In this document: positions 6,962-13,434 of the stretch, piece by piece | Numbering within the stretch: the stretch's first letter is position 1 | Layout of the letters: every line of letters begins with the position of its first letter | NCBI GenBank assembly: GCA_036399695.1 | Contig: DASWMP010000007.1 | Span: 1 to 13,544 of the forward strand | DNA: 13,544 bases | Source: DASVEE01 sp036399695 | GTDB lineage: Bacteria > Acidobacteriota > Thermoanaerobaculia > Gp7-AA8 | Direction: 5' to 3' | Notes under the pieces: model-generated | The model's input: the letters and a program-made list of their open reading frames with translations, nothing else | The model's database searches: none | What the model was told of the DNA's origin: nothing | Program-made: the position numbers and the translations under genes

Positions 6962-7252
6962 TCACGACGGTTTTTTACGACTGCCTTTCCGAGGCGCCGC
7001 CGGAACGCGGTCCGTTTCCTCTGGATCCGCGTCCGGTACCTTGGCAAGGACGGCGTCGAACTTTCGCCGGTCTCCTTGCTTCGCTCTGGCCTCGAGATAC
7101 TCCTGCGTCATCAGCGCCGACATCTTTTCAGCCACTGCCGAATTGATGAGCTGGTTGATCGAGATCCCTTCCCGTTCGGCCACTTCGCGTATCTGTCCCA
7201 TAGGTCCTATAGGTCCCATCGTACCCGGTTCCTTAATCTCGATCCCATCCAC
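6962..7252 (-). CDS. Ribbon-helix-helix (HicB/CopG-type antitoxin-like) protein with altered N-terminus
   Basis: From a GTG at 7252 this gives 96 residues. The segment IREVAEREGISINQLINSAV (21-40) is the helix-turn-helix part of ribbon-helix-helix proteins. LMTQEYLEARA (48-58) and FDAVLAKVPD (65-74) match the C-terminal extension common in antitoxins annotated as HicB family. The tail is Lys/Arg-rich. The odd part is the N-terminus. Where the DNA-contacting beta strand should be, the protein reads PGTMGPIGPMG, encoded by a 9-bp repeat (CCCATAGGT and CCTATAGGT at 7197-7214). A Gly/Pro-rich stretch cannot easily form that strand, so the gene may be a decayed or repurposed copy. No toxin gene lies beside it. 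The start is uncertain; an ATG lies at 7219. Confidence 0.6.
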   Translation of the reverse strand: MDGIEIKEPGTMGPIGPMGQIREVAEREGISINQLINSAVAEKMSALMTQEYLEARAKQGDRRKFDAVLAKVPDADPEETDRVPAAPRKGSRKKPS

Positions 7253-7314
7253 CGGCTGCGCGCTCCAGCATCAGAGTGCCGACATTCAGTTGCGAGTCGG
7301 TCATTCTCGATACA

Positions 7315-7624
7315 CGGTCACCGGCTTTCACTCATCGATCACCGGCTTTCACTCATCGATCACCGGATTTCAGTGATCGATGAGCGATTTTCGGTGATCG
7401 ATCACCGATTTTCACCGATCAATGAGTGTTTTTCGGTGATCGATGAGTGATTCCCCCAGACCTGTGACTGAATTTCCGTCACTCATGACCGAACTTCGGT
7501 GATCCGTGACTGAAATTCGGTCATCGATGACCGGATTTCGGTTGACGCTGACCGGAATTCAGTCACCTCTCCCCGATTTCCGCCGATCGCTCACCGAATG
7601 TCACTCATCGATGACCGTTTCCGG
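7315..7624. repeat. 21-bp phased array of degenerate palindromic units
   Basis: This region, between ligA and the ribbon-helix-helix gene, holds about 15 degenerate units with a constant 21-bp period. T-rich spacers recur at 7326, 7347, 7368, 7389, 7410, 7431, 7473, 7536 and 7618, staying within about 2 bases of phase over nearly 300 bases. Each unit is a core of about 16 bases centred on ATCGAT plus a 5-base T-rich spacer. Cores occur as CACTCATCGATCACCG, as its reverse complement CGGTGATCGATGAGTG, and as the full palindrome CGGTGATCGATCACCG. The left end is the best conserved. 21 bp is two helical turns, so every core faces the same side of the DNA. The array ends about 18 bases from the ligA stop. 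Read as protein it gives heptads such as HRLSLID, but no credible gene. Confidence 0.85.
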
Positions 7625-7641
7625 CTCGCGCGTCTCCGGCG

Positions 7642-9657
7642 TCAGCCGGGCGTCTGTGATTCGCCGAGGCCGAGCAGTTCGGCGAAACCGTCCTCCGTCA
7701 GCACTTCGACGCCGAGCGACTTCGCCTTCTCCAGTTTCGAGCCGGCGGCTTCACCGGCGATCAGGTAGCTGGTCTTTGACGAGACGGAGCCGGAGGCTTT
7801 GCCTCCCTCGGCTTCGATGATCTTGTGGATCTCGTCTCTCGTGTAGCGGGACAGGGAGCCGGTGACGACGAACGTCTTGCCGGCCAGGCGGTTGCCGGTG
7901 ACGGTGCTGGTGTGGGCCGGTCGAAGGCCGAGGCGCTGCATCTTTTCGAGGCGCTCCCGGTTGGCGGGGATCGAGAAGTAGAAGGTCACGGCTTCGGCGA
8001 CCTTGGGGCCGATCTCGTGGATTGCGACCAGCTCCTCGACCGTCGCATTCATCAGGCGGTCGACGCTCTGGTAGTGGTCGGCCAGGATCTTGGCGGCGCG
8101 CTCGCCGACGAAGCGGATACCCAGGGCGAAGATGAGGCGATAGAGGTCGTTCGTCTTCGACTTTTCGATCTGCTCGATCAGCGTCTTGGCCGACTTCTCC
8201 CCCTTGCGGTCGAGGGCCGTCACCTGCTCTTCGGTCAGCTCGTAGAGCGACGCGTAGTCGGTGATGAGGCCCGCGTCGAGGAGGGCGGTGATGGTCTTGT
8301 AACCGAGGCCTTCGATGTCCATCGCTTTGCGTCCGCCGAAGTGGAAAAGGGCTTCGCGGACGATGGCCGGGCAGCCCTGGTTGACGCAGCGGAGGGCCAC
8401 TTCCCCTTCAAAGTGCGTGAGCGGCTCGCCGCAGACGGGGCACTCGGTCGGCGGGACGAAGGGCACCGCGTCGGCGGGGCGGAGATCGGTGATGACCTCC
8501 ACGACCTTCGGGATGATGTCGCCCCCCTTCTCGACGACGATCGTGTCGCCGATGCGCGCGTCCTTGCGGGCCAGCTCCTCGAAATTGTGGAGCGAGGCGT
8601 TGACGACCTTCGTGCCGCCGATGCGCACGGGATCGAACTCGGCGACGGGCGTCACGCTGCCGGTGCGGCCGACGTAGAGATTGATGGCGCGCACGATCGT
8701 CCGCGCCGCTTCGGGCGGATATTTGAAGGCCACGGCCCAGCGGGGGAACTTGGACGTCGCCCCCAGTTCGAGCTGCTGCTCGCGCCGATTGACCTTCACG
8801 ACGATGCCGTCGATCTCGAAAGGGAGCTCGTGCCGCTCTTCGCGCATTTCCTCGATGAAGCCGAGAACGCCGTCGACGTTCGGGAAGACACCGCGACGCG
8901 GGTTCAGCGGCAGCCCGAGGTCGTCGAGGATCTCGTAGGCGCGGGATTGCGATTCGAGACGCTGCCCGTCGGCGTTGACGAGGTGGTAGACGAAGGCGCT
9001 GAGGCGCTTCTGGGCCACGGAGCGCGGGTCCTTCTGCCGGAGCGCGCCGGCGGCGGCGTTGCGGGGATTCGCGAGCGGCTCCTCCCCTGCTTCCTCCAGC
9101 GCTTCGTTGATCTTCGCGAAGTCGGTCTTGGCGATGTAGATCTCGCCGCGGACCTCGAGGCGGTCGAACTTCGGTTTGATTTTGAGCGGCAGGGGGCGGA
9201 CGGTGCGGACGTTGCGCGTGACGTCGTCGCCGCGGGTGCCGTCGCCGCGCGTGGCGCCGCGGGTCAGCTCCCCTTTTTCGTAGAGCAGGGAAATCGACAC
9301 GCCGTCGATCTTGAGCTCCGCCTCGTACTCCACGTCGTCCTGCCCGAGGCCGCGGCGCACGCGGTCGTCCCACTCGCGCAGCTCCTCGATCGAGTAGGCG
9401 TTCTCGATCGAGAGCATGGGCGGCTCGTGGACGACGGTGGCGAAATCGCCTTCCATCGGCAGGCCGCCGACGCGCTGGCTCGGCGAGTTCGGGTCGAACA
9501 GCTCGGGATGCGCGGCCTCGAGCTCCTGCAGGCGGCGCATGAGCTGATCGAAGTCGTAGTCGCTGATCGCGGGGCGCCCCTCGTAATAGAGACGGTTGTG
9601 TTTTTCGAGCTCGTCGCGCAGTTTCGCGACCTCTTTGACGATGGCTTTCGGCGTCAT
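7642..9657 (-). CDS. ligA: NAD-dependent DNA ligase LigA
   Basis: LigA seals nicks during replication and repair using NAD+. The 671-residue product is full length and has every domain. The Ia domain lies at the N-terminus (HNRLYYEGRPAISDYDFDQLM, 20-40). The adenylation domain carries the active-site lysine in KIDG (K116-G119), plus TRGDGTRGDDVT (138-147), EVRGEIY and EIDGIVVKVN (281-290). An OB fold follows, then a zinc finger with C406, C409, C424 and C429, helix-hairpin-helix repeats, and a BRCT domain (about 591-664). The ATG at 9657 forms an ATGA overlap with the stop of the upstream membrane-protein gene, so the two are translationally coupled. An in-frame extension upstream of 9657 exists but overlaps that gene and is not homologous to LigA. 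The gene ends at a TGA just before the 21-bp repeat array. Confidence 0.98.
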   Translation of the reverse strand: MTPKAIVKEVAKLRDELEKHNRLYYEGRPAISDYDFDQLMRRLQELEAAHPELFDPNSPSQRVGGLPMEGDFATVVHEPPMLSIENAYSIEELREWDDRVRRGLGQDDVEYEAELKIDGVSISLLYEKGELTRGATRGDGTRGDDVTRNVRTVRPLPLKIKPKFDRLEVRGEIYIAKTDFAKINEALEEAGEEPLANPRNAAAGALRQKDPRSVAQKRLSAFVYHLVNADGQRLESQSRAYEILDDLGLPLNPRRGVFPNVDGVLGFIEEMREERHELPFEIDGIVVKVNRREQQLELGATSKFPRWAVAFKYPPEAARTIVRAINLYVGRTGSVTPVAEFDPVRIGGTKVVNASLHNFEELARKDARIGDTIVVEKGGDIIPKVVEVITDLRPADAVPFVPPTECPVCGEPLTHFEGEVALRCVNQGCPAIVREALFHFGGRKAMDIEGLGYKTITALLDAGLITDYASLYELTEEQVTALDRKGEKSAKTLIEQIEKSKTNDLYRLIFALGIRFVGERAAKILADHYQSVDRLMNATVEELVAIHEIGPKVAEAVTFYFSIPANRERLEKMQRLGLRPAHTSTVTGNRLAGKTFVVTGSLSRYTRDEIHKIIEAEGGKASGSVSSKTSYLIAGEAAGSKLEKAKSLGVEVLTEDGFAELLGLGESQTPG

Positions 9658-10175
9658 GACGGCCTCGAAAGATATCGTGAACGCTCGACGATTTTCTCGA
9701 CGTGTCCGAGCTCGCGCAGGCGGCGTTCGAGCAACGTCACAAAATCGCGGCGTCCTTTGATCAGATTCAGGTTCAAGGCGACGAAGCGCATGCCTTTCGG
9801 CGTATCGAAATAGACCACGAGCCGATCGCCCCCGATCATCTGCTCGGTGCCGCTGATGGCCTTCCAGGGGATGCTTTTCCCTCGGAACTGGTGGATGGGC
9901 CGCAACACCAGGATGTCGGCATTTGCCTCGGCGACAGGACGCCACGTTCCGAGCCAAACTTTGGCGCCGCCGATCCAGAGCGTGCCGATGTAGATCCATA
10001 CGAACCGTTCGCCGATCCAGCCGAAGCGGAACGAGGGGTCGAACAGGAGCGCGCCGAGGAGGACAGCAGTGATCGCGGCGGCGGCGAGAACGATCGAAAG
10101 GCCGGCCCGGCGCACCCAGGGGCGAAAAGGGAAGAGGTGATTTGCATCGGATGCAAAATACCCGTTGCTCACCAT
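9654..10175 (-). CDS. Membrane protein with a possible PH-like cytoplasmic domain
   Basis: From the ATG at 10175 the protein has 173 residues. A short polar N-terminus leads into two hydrophobic segments, about 24-45 (AGLSIVLAAAAITAVLLGAL) and about 58-78 (FVWIYIGTLWIGGAKVWLGT). A soluble C-terminal part of about 90 residues is predicted to be mostly beta strand with a final helix. The pattern ILVLRP, IPWKAISG, DRLVVYFDTPKGMRFVALNL, then LLERRLREL resembles bacterial PH-type domains in small two-helix membrane proteins; this is a structural impression only. It overlaps ligA by 4 bases and probably forms a two-gene operon with it, although no functional link is known. GGGAAAAAGGA precedes the ATG. 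A start at 10226 is possible but would run into the divergent promoter region. Confidence 0.7.
   Translation of the reverse strand: MVSNGYFASDANHLFPFRPWVRRAGLSIVLAAAAITAVLLGALLFDPSFRFGWIGERFVWIYIGTLWIGGAKVWLGTWRPVAEANADILVLRPIHQFRGKSIPWKAISGTEQMIGGDRLVVYFDTPKGMRFVALNLNLIKGRRDFVTLLERRLRELGHVEKIVERSRYLSRPS
10141..10157. promoter_or_regulatory. 17-bp palindrome just inside the membrane-protein gene
   Basis: TTTGCATC (10141-10148) and GATGCAAA (10150-10157) are perfect reverse complements around one base. The site lies 18 bases into the coding sequence at 10175. It could be an operator for the ligA operon or for the divergent response regulator. It may also be chance, because it encodes part of the protein. 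No factor is assigned. Confidence 0.25.
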
Positions 10176-10202
10176 GTCCTTTTTCCCGTACTCTGGAATT
10201 GC

Positions 10203-10231
10203 TTCAGCCCGGCAAGCATTTCGCATATAAC
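10203..10231 (+). promoter_or_regulatory. Candidate promoter of the response regulator
   Basis: TATAAC (10226-10231) matches the -10 consensus at 5 of 6 positions. The hexamer 17 bases upstream, TTCAGC (10203-10208), is a weak -35. A start near 10238 would leave a leader of about 15 bases before the ATG at 10253. Confidence 0.4.
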
Positions 10232-10252
10232 GGTTGCACTGACGCCCAGAAT

Positions 10253-10690
10253 ATGCCAGTCACGAAACTCGACGGAACCGGCCGCCGCATCCTGGTCATC
10301 GACGACGACGTCGCCATCCGGGTATTGCTGCAGGCCGTTCTGAAACGGATGAAATTCGACGTGGAGCTCGCGGAGGACGGCGCGGCAGGGCTGGACCGTC
10401 TGCAGAATAAGGGCGCCTTCGATCTCATCCTGCTGGACCTGATGATGCCGCGCCTCAATGGCTACGAGTTCATCGACGAGATCGGCGTCCGCTTCGCGAG
10501 CGACAAGCGTCCGCACATCGTGGTCTTCACGGCCGCCGGCAAGCGTGGCGTCGACAAGATCCCGGCGGAAACGGTCTGCAACGCGATCCTCAAGCCCTTC
10601 GACCTCGACAAGTTCATCGAGATCATCGGGGAGTGCCTGAGCGAGACGCACAAGACGCGCGTCGTCACGTCCTTCGTGCAGCCTCACTGA
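10253..10690 (+). CDS. Single-domain response regulator (CheY-like receiver)
   Basis: The 145-residue protein is one receiver domain. ILVIDDD places the acidic pocket at D17-D19. The phosphoacceptor is D62 in LILLDLMMP. The switch Thr is T93 in VVFTAA, and the conserved Lys is K114 in ILKPFD. There is no output domain: after the last helix (FIEIIGECL) only about 16 residues remain. It would be phosphorylated by a histidine kinase encoded elsewhere and act by protein-protein contact or as a phosphorelay intermediate. No kinase is adjacent. The ATG at 10253 is preferred because the receiver fold starts 10 residues later. Longer in-frame readings run through the promoter region. Its 3' end overlaps the convergent trmJ by 7 bases. 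Confidence 0.93.
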   Translation: MPVTKLDGTGRRILVIDDDVAIRVLLQAVLKRMKFDVELAEDGAAGLDRLQNKGAFDLILLDLMMPRLNGYEFIDEIGVRFASDKRPHIVVFTAAGKRGVDKIPAETVCNAILKPFDLDKFIEIIGECLSETHKTRVVTSFVQPH

Positions 10691-11379
10691 TTCAGCTTCC
10701 ATTCAATCTGCCGGACCACGCCGAGAAGGATGGTCGTCTCGCGCTCATCCAGATTGGCCCGCGAAAGGACCGCCCGCAGGTCGTCGTAGGCGTGATCGGG
10801 ATTGCTCTCGCGCAGGAAGCCGACTTCGAGGAGCAGTGACTGGACGCGCTCGTGGAGCCGCTCGACGACGCCCGCGGTGGGGAGCTGGCGGCTCTCGGCG
10901 GCCGGCTCGATCGCGGAGAGCTCGTAGCAGAAGACGCAGATCGACTGCGCGAGGTTCATGGTCGGGAAGCGGGCGTTCGTCGGTACGACGGCCGTGTGCT
11001 GGCAGAGCATGACCTCTTCGCGCGTGAGGCCGTGGTCCTCCCGGCCGAAGACGAGGGCCAGGATCTGGTCGTGGCCCAGGGTGGCGGCGCGCGCGGCGAG
11101 GGTGACGGGAGTGAAGTCGGCGGGCGTGGTGCGGCCGCGCGAGGACGTGGTGGCAACGGTGAGGTGGGCGTCGGCGACGGCTTCGTGGAGGGTAGCGGCG
11201 AAGCGGGCCTGTTCGAGGAGGTCGTCGGCACCGCTGGCCCACCAGCTCGACACCGGCAGGAGCTGCGGGTGCTCGCCGACGATCCAGAGCTCATCGAAGC
11301 CGAAGTTCTTCATGACGCGTGCAGCAGCGCCGACGTTGCCGGCTTCGCGCGGCTCGACGAGAACGATTCTTACGTGCAT
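10684..11379 (-). CDS. trmJ: SPOUT-family RNA 2'-O-methyltransferase, TrmJ type
   Basis: TrmJ methylates the 2'-O of position 32 (C/U) in certain tRNAs, using S-adenosylmethionine. The 231-residue protein has the SPOUT layout. VRIVLVEPREAGNVGAAARV (3-22) is the motif 1 region, with the catalytic-type Arg and Asn. The knot region includes LVFGREDHGLT (109-119) and VVPTNARFPTMNLAQS (131-146), the SAM-binding motifs 2 and 3. A helical C-terminal extension ends in VVRQIEWKLNQ, as in TrmJ/LasT proteins. Distinguishing TrmJ from close paralogues by eye is not certain. It has no Shine-Dalgarno sequence, and the candidate -10 (TACAAT at 11389-11394) is 9 bases from the ATG, suggesting a nearly leaderless mRNA. 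It is convergent with the response regulator and divergent from the gene at 11421. Confidence 0.9.
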   Translation of the reverse strand: MHVRIVLVEPREAGNVGAAARVMKNFGFDELWIVGEHPQLLPVSSWWASGADDLLEQARFAATLHEAVADAHLTVATTSSRGRTTPADFTPVTLAARAATLGHDQILALVFGREDHGLTREEVMLCQHTAVVPTNARFPTMNLAQSICVFCYELSAIEPAAESRQLPTAGVVERLHERVQSLLLEVGFLRESNPDHAYDDLRAVLSRANLDERETTILLGVVRQIEWKLNQ

Positions 11380-11388
11380 GGCGGTGCG

Positions 11389-11422
11389 ATTGTAGTGTCG
11401 TGTTCGGACACGACACTAGAAT
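11389..11422. promoter_or_regulatory. Symmetric divergent promoter with a 26-bp dyad
   Basis: TAGTGTCGTGT (11393-11403) and ACACGACACTA (11408-11418) form a perfect 11-base dyad around TCGG. It fills most of the 41-bp gap between two divergent genes. At each edge lies a -10-like hexamer: TACAAT on the minus strand (11389-11394) and TAGAAT on the plus strand (11417-11422). In both directions the hexamer 17 bases upstream is AGTGTC, which is a poor sigma70 -35. The dyad looks like an operator controlling both genes; the regulator is unknown. Confidence 0.6.
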
Positions 11423-11975
11423 GCATCGCGTGTTGACACCCGAACGAGCTCTGGATGACCTCCGCCACACCGCGGCCGCGCAGGGGCTCGGGCTCAGCAT
11501 CCCACTGCAGGACGTGGTCCGTTACGTCGAGTTTCTGGCGCACGACCTGGGGCTGGATCCATATCGCGCCTTCTGGCTGCTCGGCCTCCTCTCCCGCGGC
11601 CCCCGCTTCCGCTCCGCCGTGACAGCTCTCCGCGGCGATCCGGACGAAGCAGCACGCTTCATCCGCGGGACGCTGGAGGCCTACCCGGAGTCGTACGCGG
11701 AAGGCACTTCGTGGAACGAGCCGGGCGACCGCCGCGATCTGCTGGAGCGCGCGATGGCGTTCGCACGGGAGGAAGGCAACCAGGAAGTGCAGGAAGTCGA
11801 CTTTGCCCGCGCTCTGCTGGATCAGGAACTGGCGGACGCGGAGTCGCTGGCGGATTGGAGCGACCCGCGCATGCGCACGAAGCTCGTGATGCTCGCGCAT
11901 CTCGCGGACCAGTACGACGAGTCGCTGGCCATCGACGTGGCGGATGTGATGGGGATGCTGAGGGCGACGAATTAG
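11421..11975 (+). CDS. Uncharacterised helical protein
   Basis: From the ATG at 11421 this gives 184 residues, with no signal peptide and no membrane segment. The sequence is predicted almost entirely helical and is acidic, with many Leu/Ala/Asp/Glu. GDRRDLLERAMAFAREEG followed by VDFARALLDQ faintly recalls Clp-N or histone-fold helices, but I would not assign a family. No catalytic motif is evident. The start is debatable. The predicted -10 TAGAAT overlaps the ATG, so a leaderless message would instead begin at the in-frame GTG at 11430 (178 to 181 residues). It is divergent from trmJ over a shared dyad. Its stop is 8 bases from the stop of the convergent decarboxylase. Coding pattern and length support a real gene. 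Confidence 0.75.
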   Translation: MHRVLTPERALDDLRHTAAAQGLGLSIPLQDVVRYVEFLAHDLGLDPYRAFWLLGLLSRGPRFRSAVTALRGDPDEAARFIRGTLEAYPESYAEGTSWNEPGDRRDLLERAMAFAREEGNQEVQEVDFARALLDQELADAESLADWSDPRMRTKLVMLAHLADQYDESLAIDVADVMGMLRATN

Positions 11976-11983
11976 CCGGGAGT

Positions 11984-13330
11984 CTAGATCGATCGCAGCG
12001 ATTCCAGCATTGCGTCAATGTGCTGCTCCGTCGTGCGGGGATTCATCATCGTCACGCGCAGCACGCGCTGGCCGCGAAGCACTGTCGACGTGATCCAGGC
12101 TTCGCCGCTGCGGATGAGATCTTCGCGGAGGCGGGCGTTGGCCTCGTCGTCGCCATGGCGCCAGCGGAAGCAGTAGATGTTGAAGTGGGGGGCGTGGACG
12201 GGTTCGAAGTCGTCGGAGGCTGAGACCTTCTCGTGCAGATAACGGGTCAGCTCCGCCACGCGCTCGAGCGCCGCCGCGAACGGCGCGGTGCCGTAGGCTT
12301 TGAGGGCCAGCCAGAGCTTGATGGCGTCGGCGCGCTTGGAGCACTGGATGGTCATCTCGCCGATGTTCTGGCTGGCGCGATCGGCGTGGAAGAGATACGG
12401 CGCGTCGGCCTGGAAGGCGCGGCGCAGCCAGATGCCGTCGCGGACCAGCACCGTGCCGAGGGAGAGCGGCATCCACATCATCTTGTGCGGATCCCAGGAG
12501 AGGGAGTCGGTGCGGGCGATGCCGGTGACGAGGTGCTCGAGCTTCTCGCTGAGCAGGACCGAGGCGCCGTGAGCGGCATCGACGTGCAGCCACGTGCGGT
12601 GGAGGTCGCGCAACAGGGCGATCTCGTCGAGCTGGTCGAAGGCGCCGGTGGCGGTGCTGCCGGAAGTGGCCACGATGGCGAGCACGGAGGCGTCGTCGCG
12701 CGCGTTCGCGGAGGCGAGCAGTTCCTCGAGGGCGCCGACGTCCATGCGGTGCTGGTCGTCGGTCGCCACTTTCAGGACGTGCGTCGCCGGGATGCCCATG
12801 ATCGCGGCGGCACGGGCGATGGAGTAGTGAGCGTCGGCCGAGGTGAGGATCAGCGGCGTCTTACCGGCATTGCCGTCGTCCGCCAGCCAGCGCGCACGGG
12901 CGGCGAGCAGCGCCGTGAGGTTCGCGGCCGAGCCGCCCGAAACGGCGGTGCCTTCGGAGGTCTCCGGATAGCCGGCCAGATTCGCCATCCAGCGGACGAT
13001 CTCGTTCTCCACGACCGTGGCCACGGGACTCATCTCCCAGACGGCCGTCGACTGGTTCATGACCGAGATCAGCAGATCGGCGATCGCCGAGACGGCGAAC
13101 GGCGGACACACCTGGTGGCCGAGGTACGAGGGATGGTGAAGCTGGATGGAGTTTTCGACGACGAGCCGCGCGGCGTCCATCGGTGTGGCCACGCTCTGCA
13201 CGCGCGTGCGCAGCTCCTCCGCTGAGGTCCAGTCGACGACGGGACGCGTCTCGACGTTCTCGACGTGGTCGAACAGCAGGTCGACGAGCTCGTGAGCGAA
13301 CTTGCGGGAGGTGGCGTCGAAGGCGGTCAT
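11984..13330 (-). CDS. PLP-dependent group II amino acid decarboxylase
   Basis: This belongs to the aromatic-L-amino-acid / glutamate / diaminobutyrate decarboxylase family, cytosolic enzymes that release CO2 from an amino acid. From the ATG at 13330 it has 448 residues. Visible motifs are SYLGHQ (68-73), the phosphate-binding SGGSAAN (131-137), H168 in SADAHYS (the cofactor-stacking His), HVDAAHG (249-255, with D251 facing the PLP ring nitrogen), and the Schiff-base lysine K283 in SWDPHKMM. The WMPLSLGTVLVRD stretch is nearer to diaminobutyrate/glutamate-like members than to plant or animal aromatic decarboxylases, but substrate cannot be read from the sequence. The reading frame extends to a GTG at 13384 inside the interspersed repeat, and that extension is rejected. 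There is no Shine-Dalgarno sequence; TAGAAT (13341-13346) suggests a very short leader. Confidence 0.93.
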   Translation of the reverse strand: MTAFDATSRKFAHELVDLLFDHVENVETRPVVDWTSAEELRTRVQSVATPMDAARLVVENSIQLHHPSYLGHQVCPPFAVSAIADLLISVMNQSTAVWEMSPVATVVENEIVRWMANLAGYPETSEGTAVSGGSAANLTALLAARARWLADDGNAGKTPLILTSADAHYSIARAAAIMGIPATHVLKVATDDQHRMDVGALEELLASANARDDASVLAIVATSGSTATGAFDQLDEIALLRDLHRTWLHVDAAHGASVLLSEKLEHLVTGIARTDSLSWDPHKMMWMPLSLGTVLVRDGIWLRRAFQADAPYLFHADRASQNIGEMTIQCSKRADAIKLWLALKAYGTAPFAAALERVAELTRYLHEKVSASDDFEPVHAPHFNIYCFRWRHGDDEANARLREDLIRSGEAWITSTVLRGQRVLRVTMMNPRTTEQHIDAMLESLRSI

Positions 13331-13340
13331 CGGGCCGGGG

Positions 13341-13346
13341 ATTCTA
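13341..13346 (-). promoter_or_regulatory. Candidate -10 of the decarboxylase gene
   Basis: On the minus strand TAGAAT lies 10 bases before the ATG at 13330, matching 5 of 6 consensus bases. No good -35 sits 17 bases upstream. If correct, the message would have a leader of only a few bases, consistent with the missing ribosome site. Confidence 0.35.
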
Positions 13347-13356
13347 CCGCCGGCCC

Positions 13357-13434
13357 GATCTCGGAGTGCGGTGGCGAACGCCACCGCTCTGTTACACGTG
13401 TAGAAGAGCGGTGGCGTGCGGAGGGTGTCTCAAA
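13357..13434 (+). repeat. Interspersed repeat, copy 3 (long form with nested hairpins)
   Basis: It starts with GATCTCGGAGTGCGGTGGCG (13357-13376), the block shared with both other copies. GCGGTGGCG and CGCCACCGC pair across 2 bases (13368-13387). CGCCACCGCTCT (13379-13390) also pairs perfectly with AGAGCGGTGGCG (13405-13416) around a 14-base loop that contains the palindrome TACACGTGTA (13393-13402). It ends in CGGAGGGTGTCTCAAA, the tail shared with copy 1. Compared with copy 1 it carries an extra central hairpin module of about 40 bases. It lies just upstream of the decarboxylase promoter. Confidence 0.75.

Noticed and set aside
6947..7450. A plus-strand frame with HRLSLID-type heptad repeats, suggesting a repeat protein
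   Set aside because: The heptads are the direct result of the 21-bp DNA period, the frame is antisense to the ribbon-helix-helix gene, and it stops within the array. No start signal was seen.
7315..7624. CRISPR array
   Set aside because: Units are 21 bp end to end with no unique spacers of 25-40 bp, units are highly diverged, and no cas genes are present.
7825..9813. A plus-strand open frame of 662 codons opposite ligA
   Set aside because: Same reasoning: it lies fully antisense to a complete LigA and has low-complexity, shadow-type composition.
9658..9999. N-terminal extension of LigA
   Set aside because: It overlaps the membrane-protein gene in another frame, has no ligase similarity, and the ATGA overlap marks a standard start at 9657.
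13331..13384. GTG at 13384 as the start of the decarboxylase
   Set aside because: The extra 18 residues are encoded by the repeat, and the candidate -10 lies inside them; the ATG at 13330 fits the family start better.
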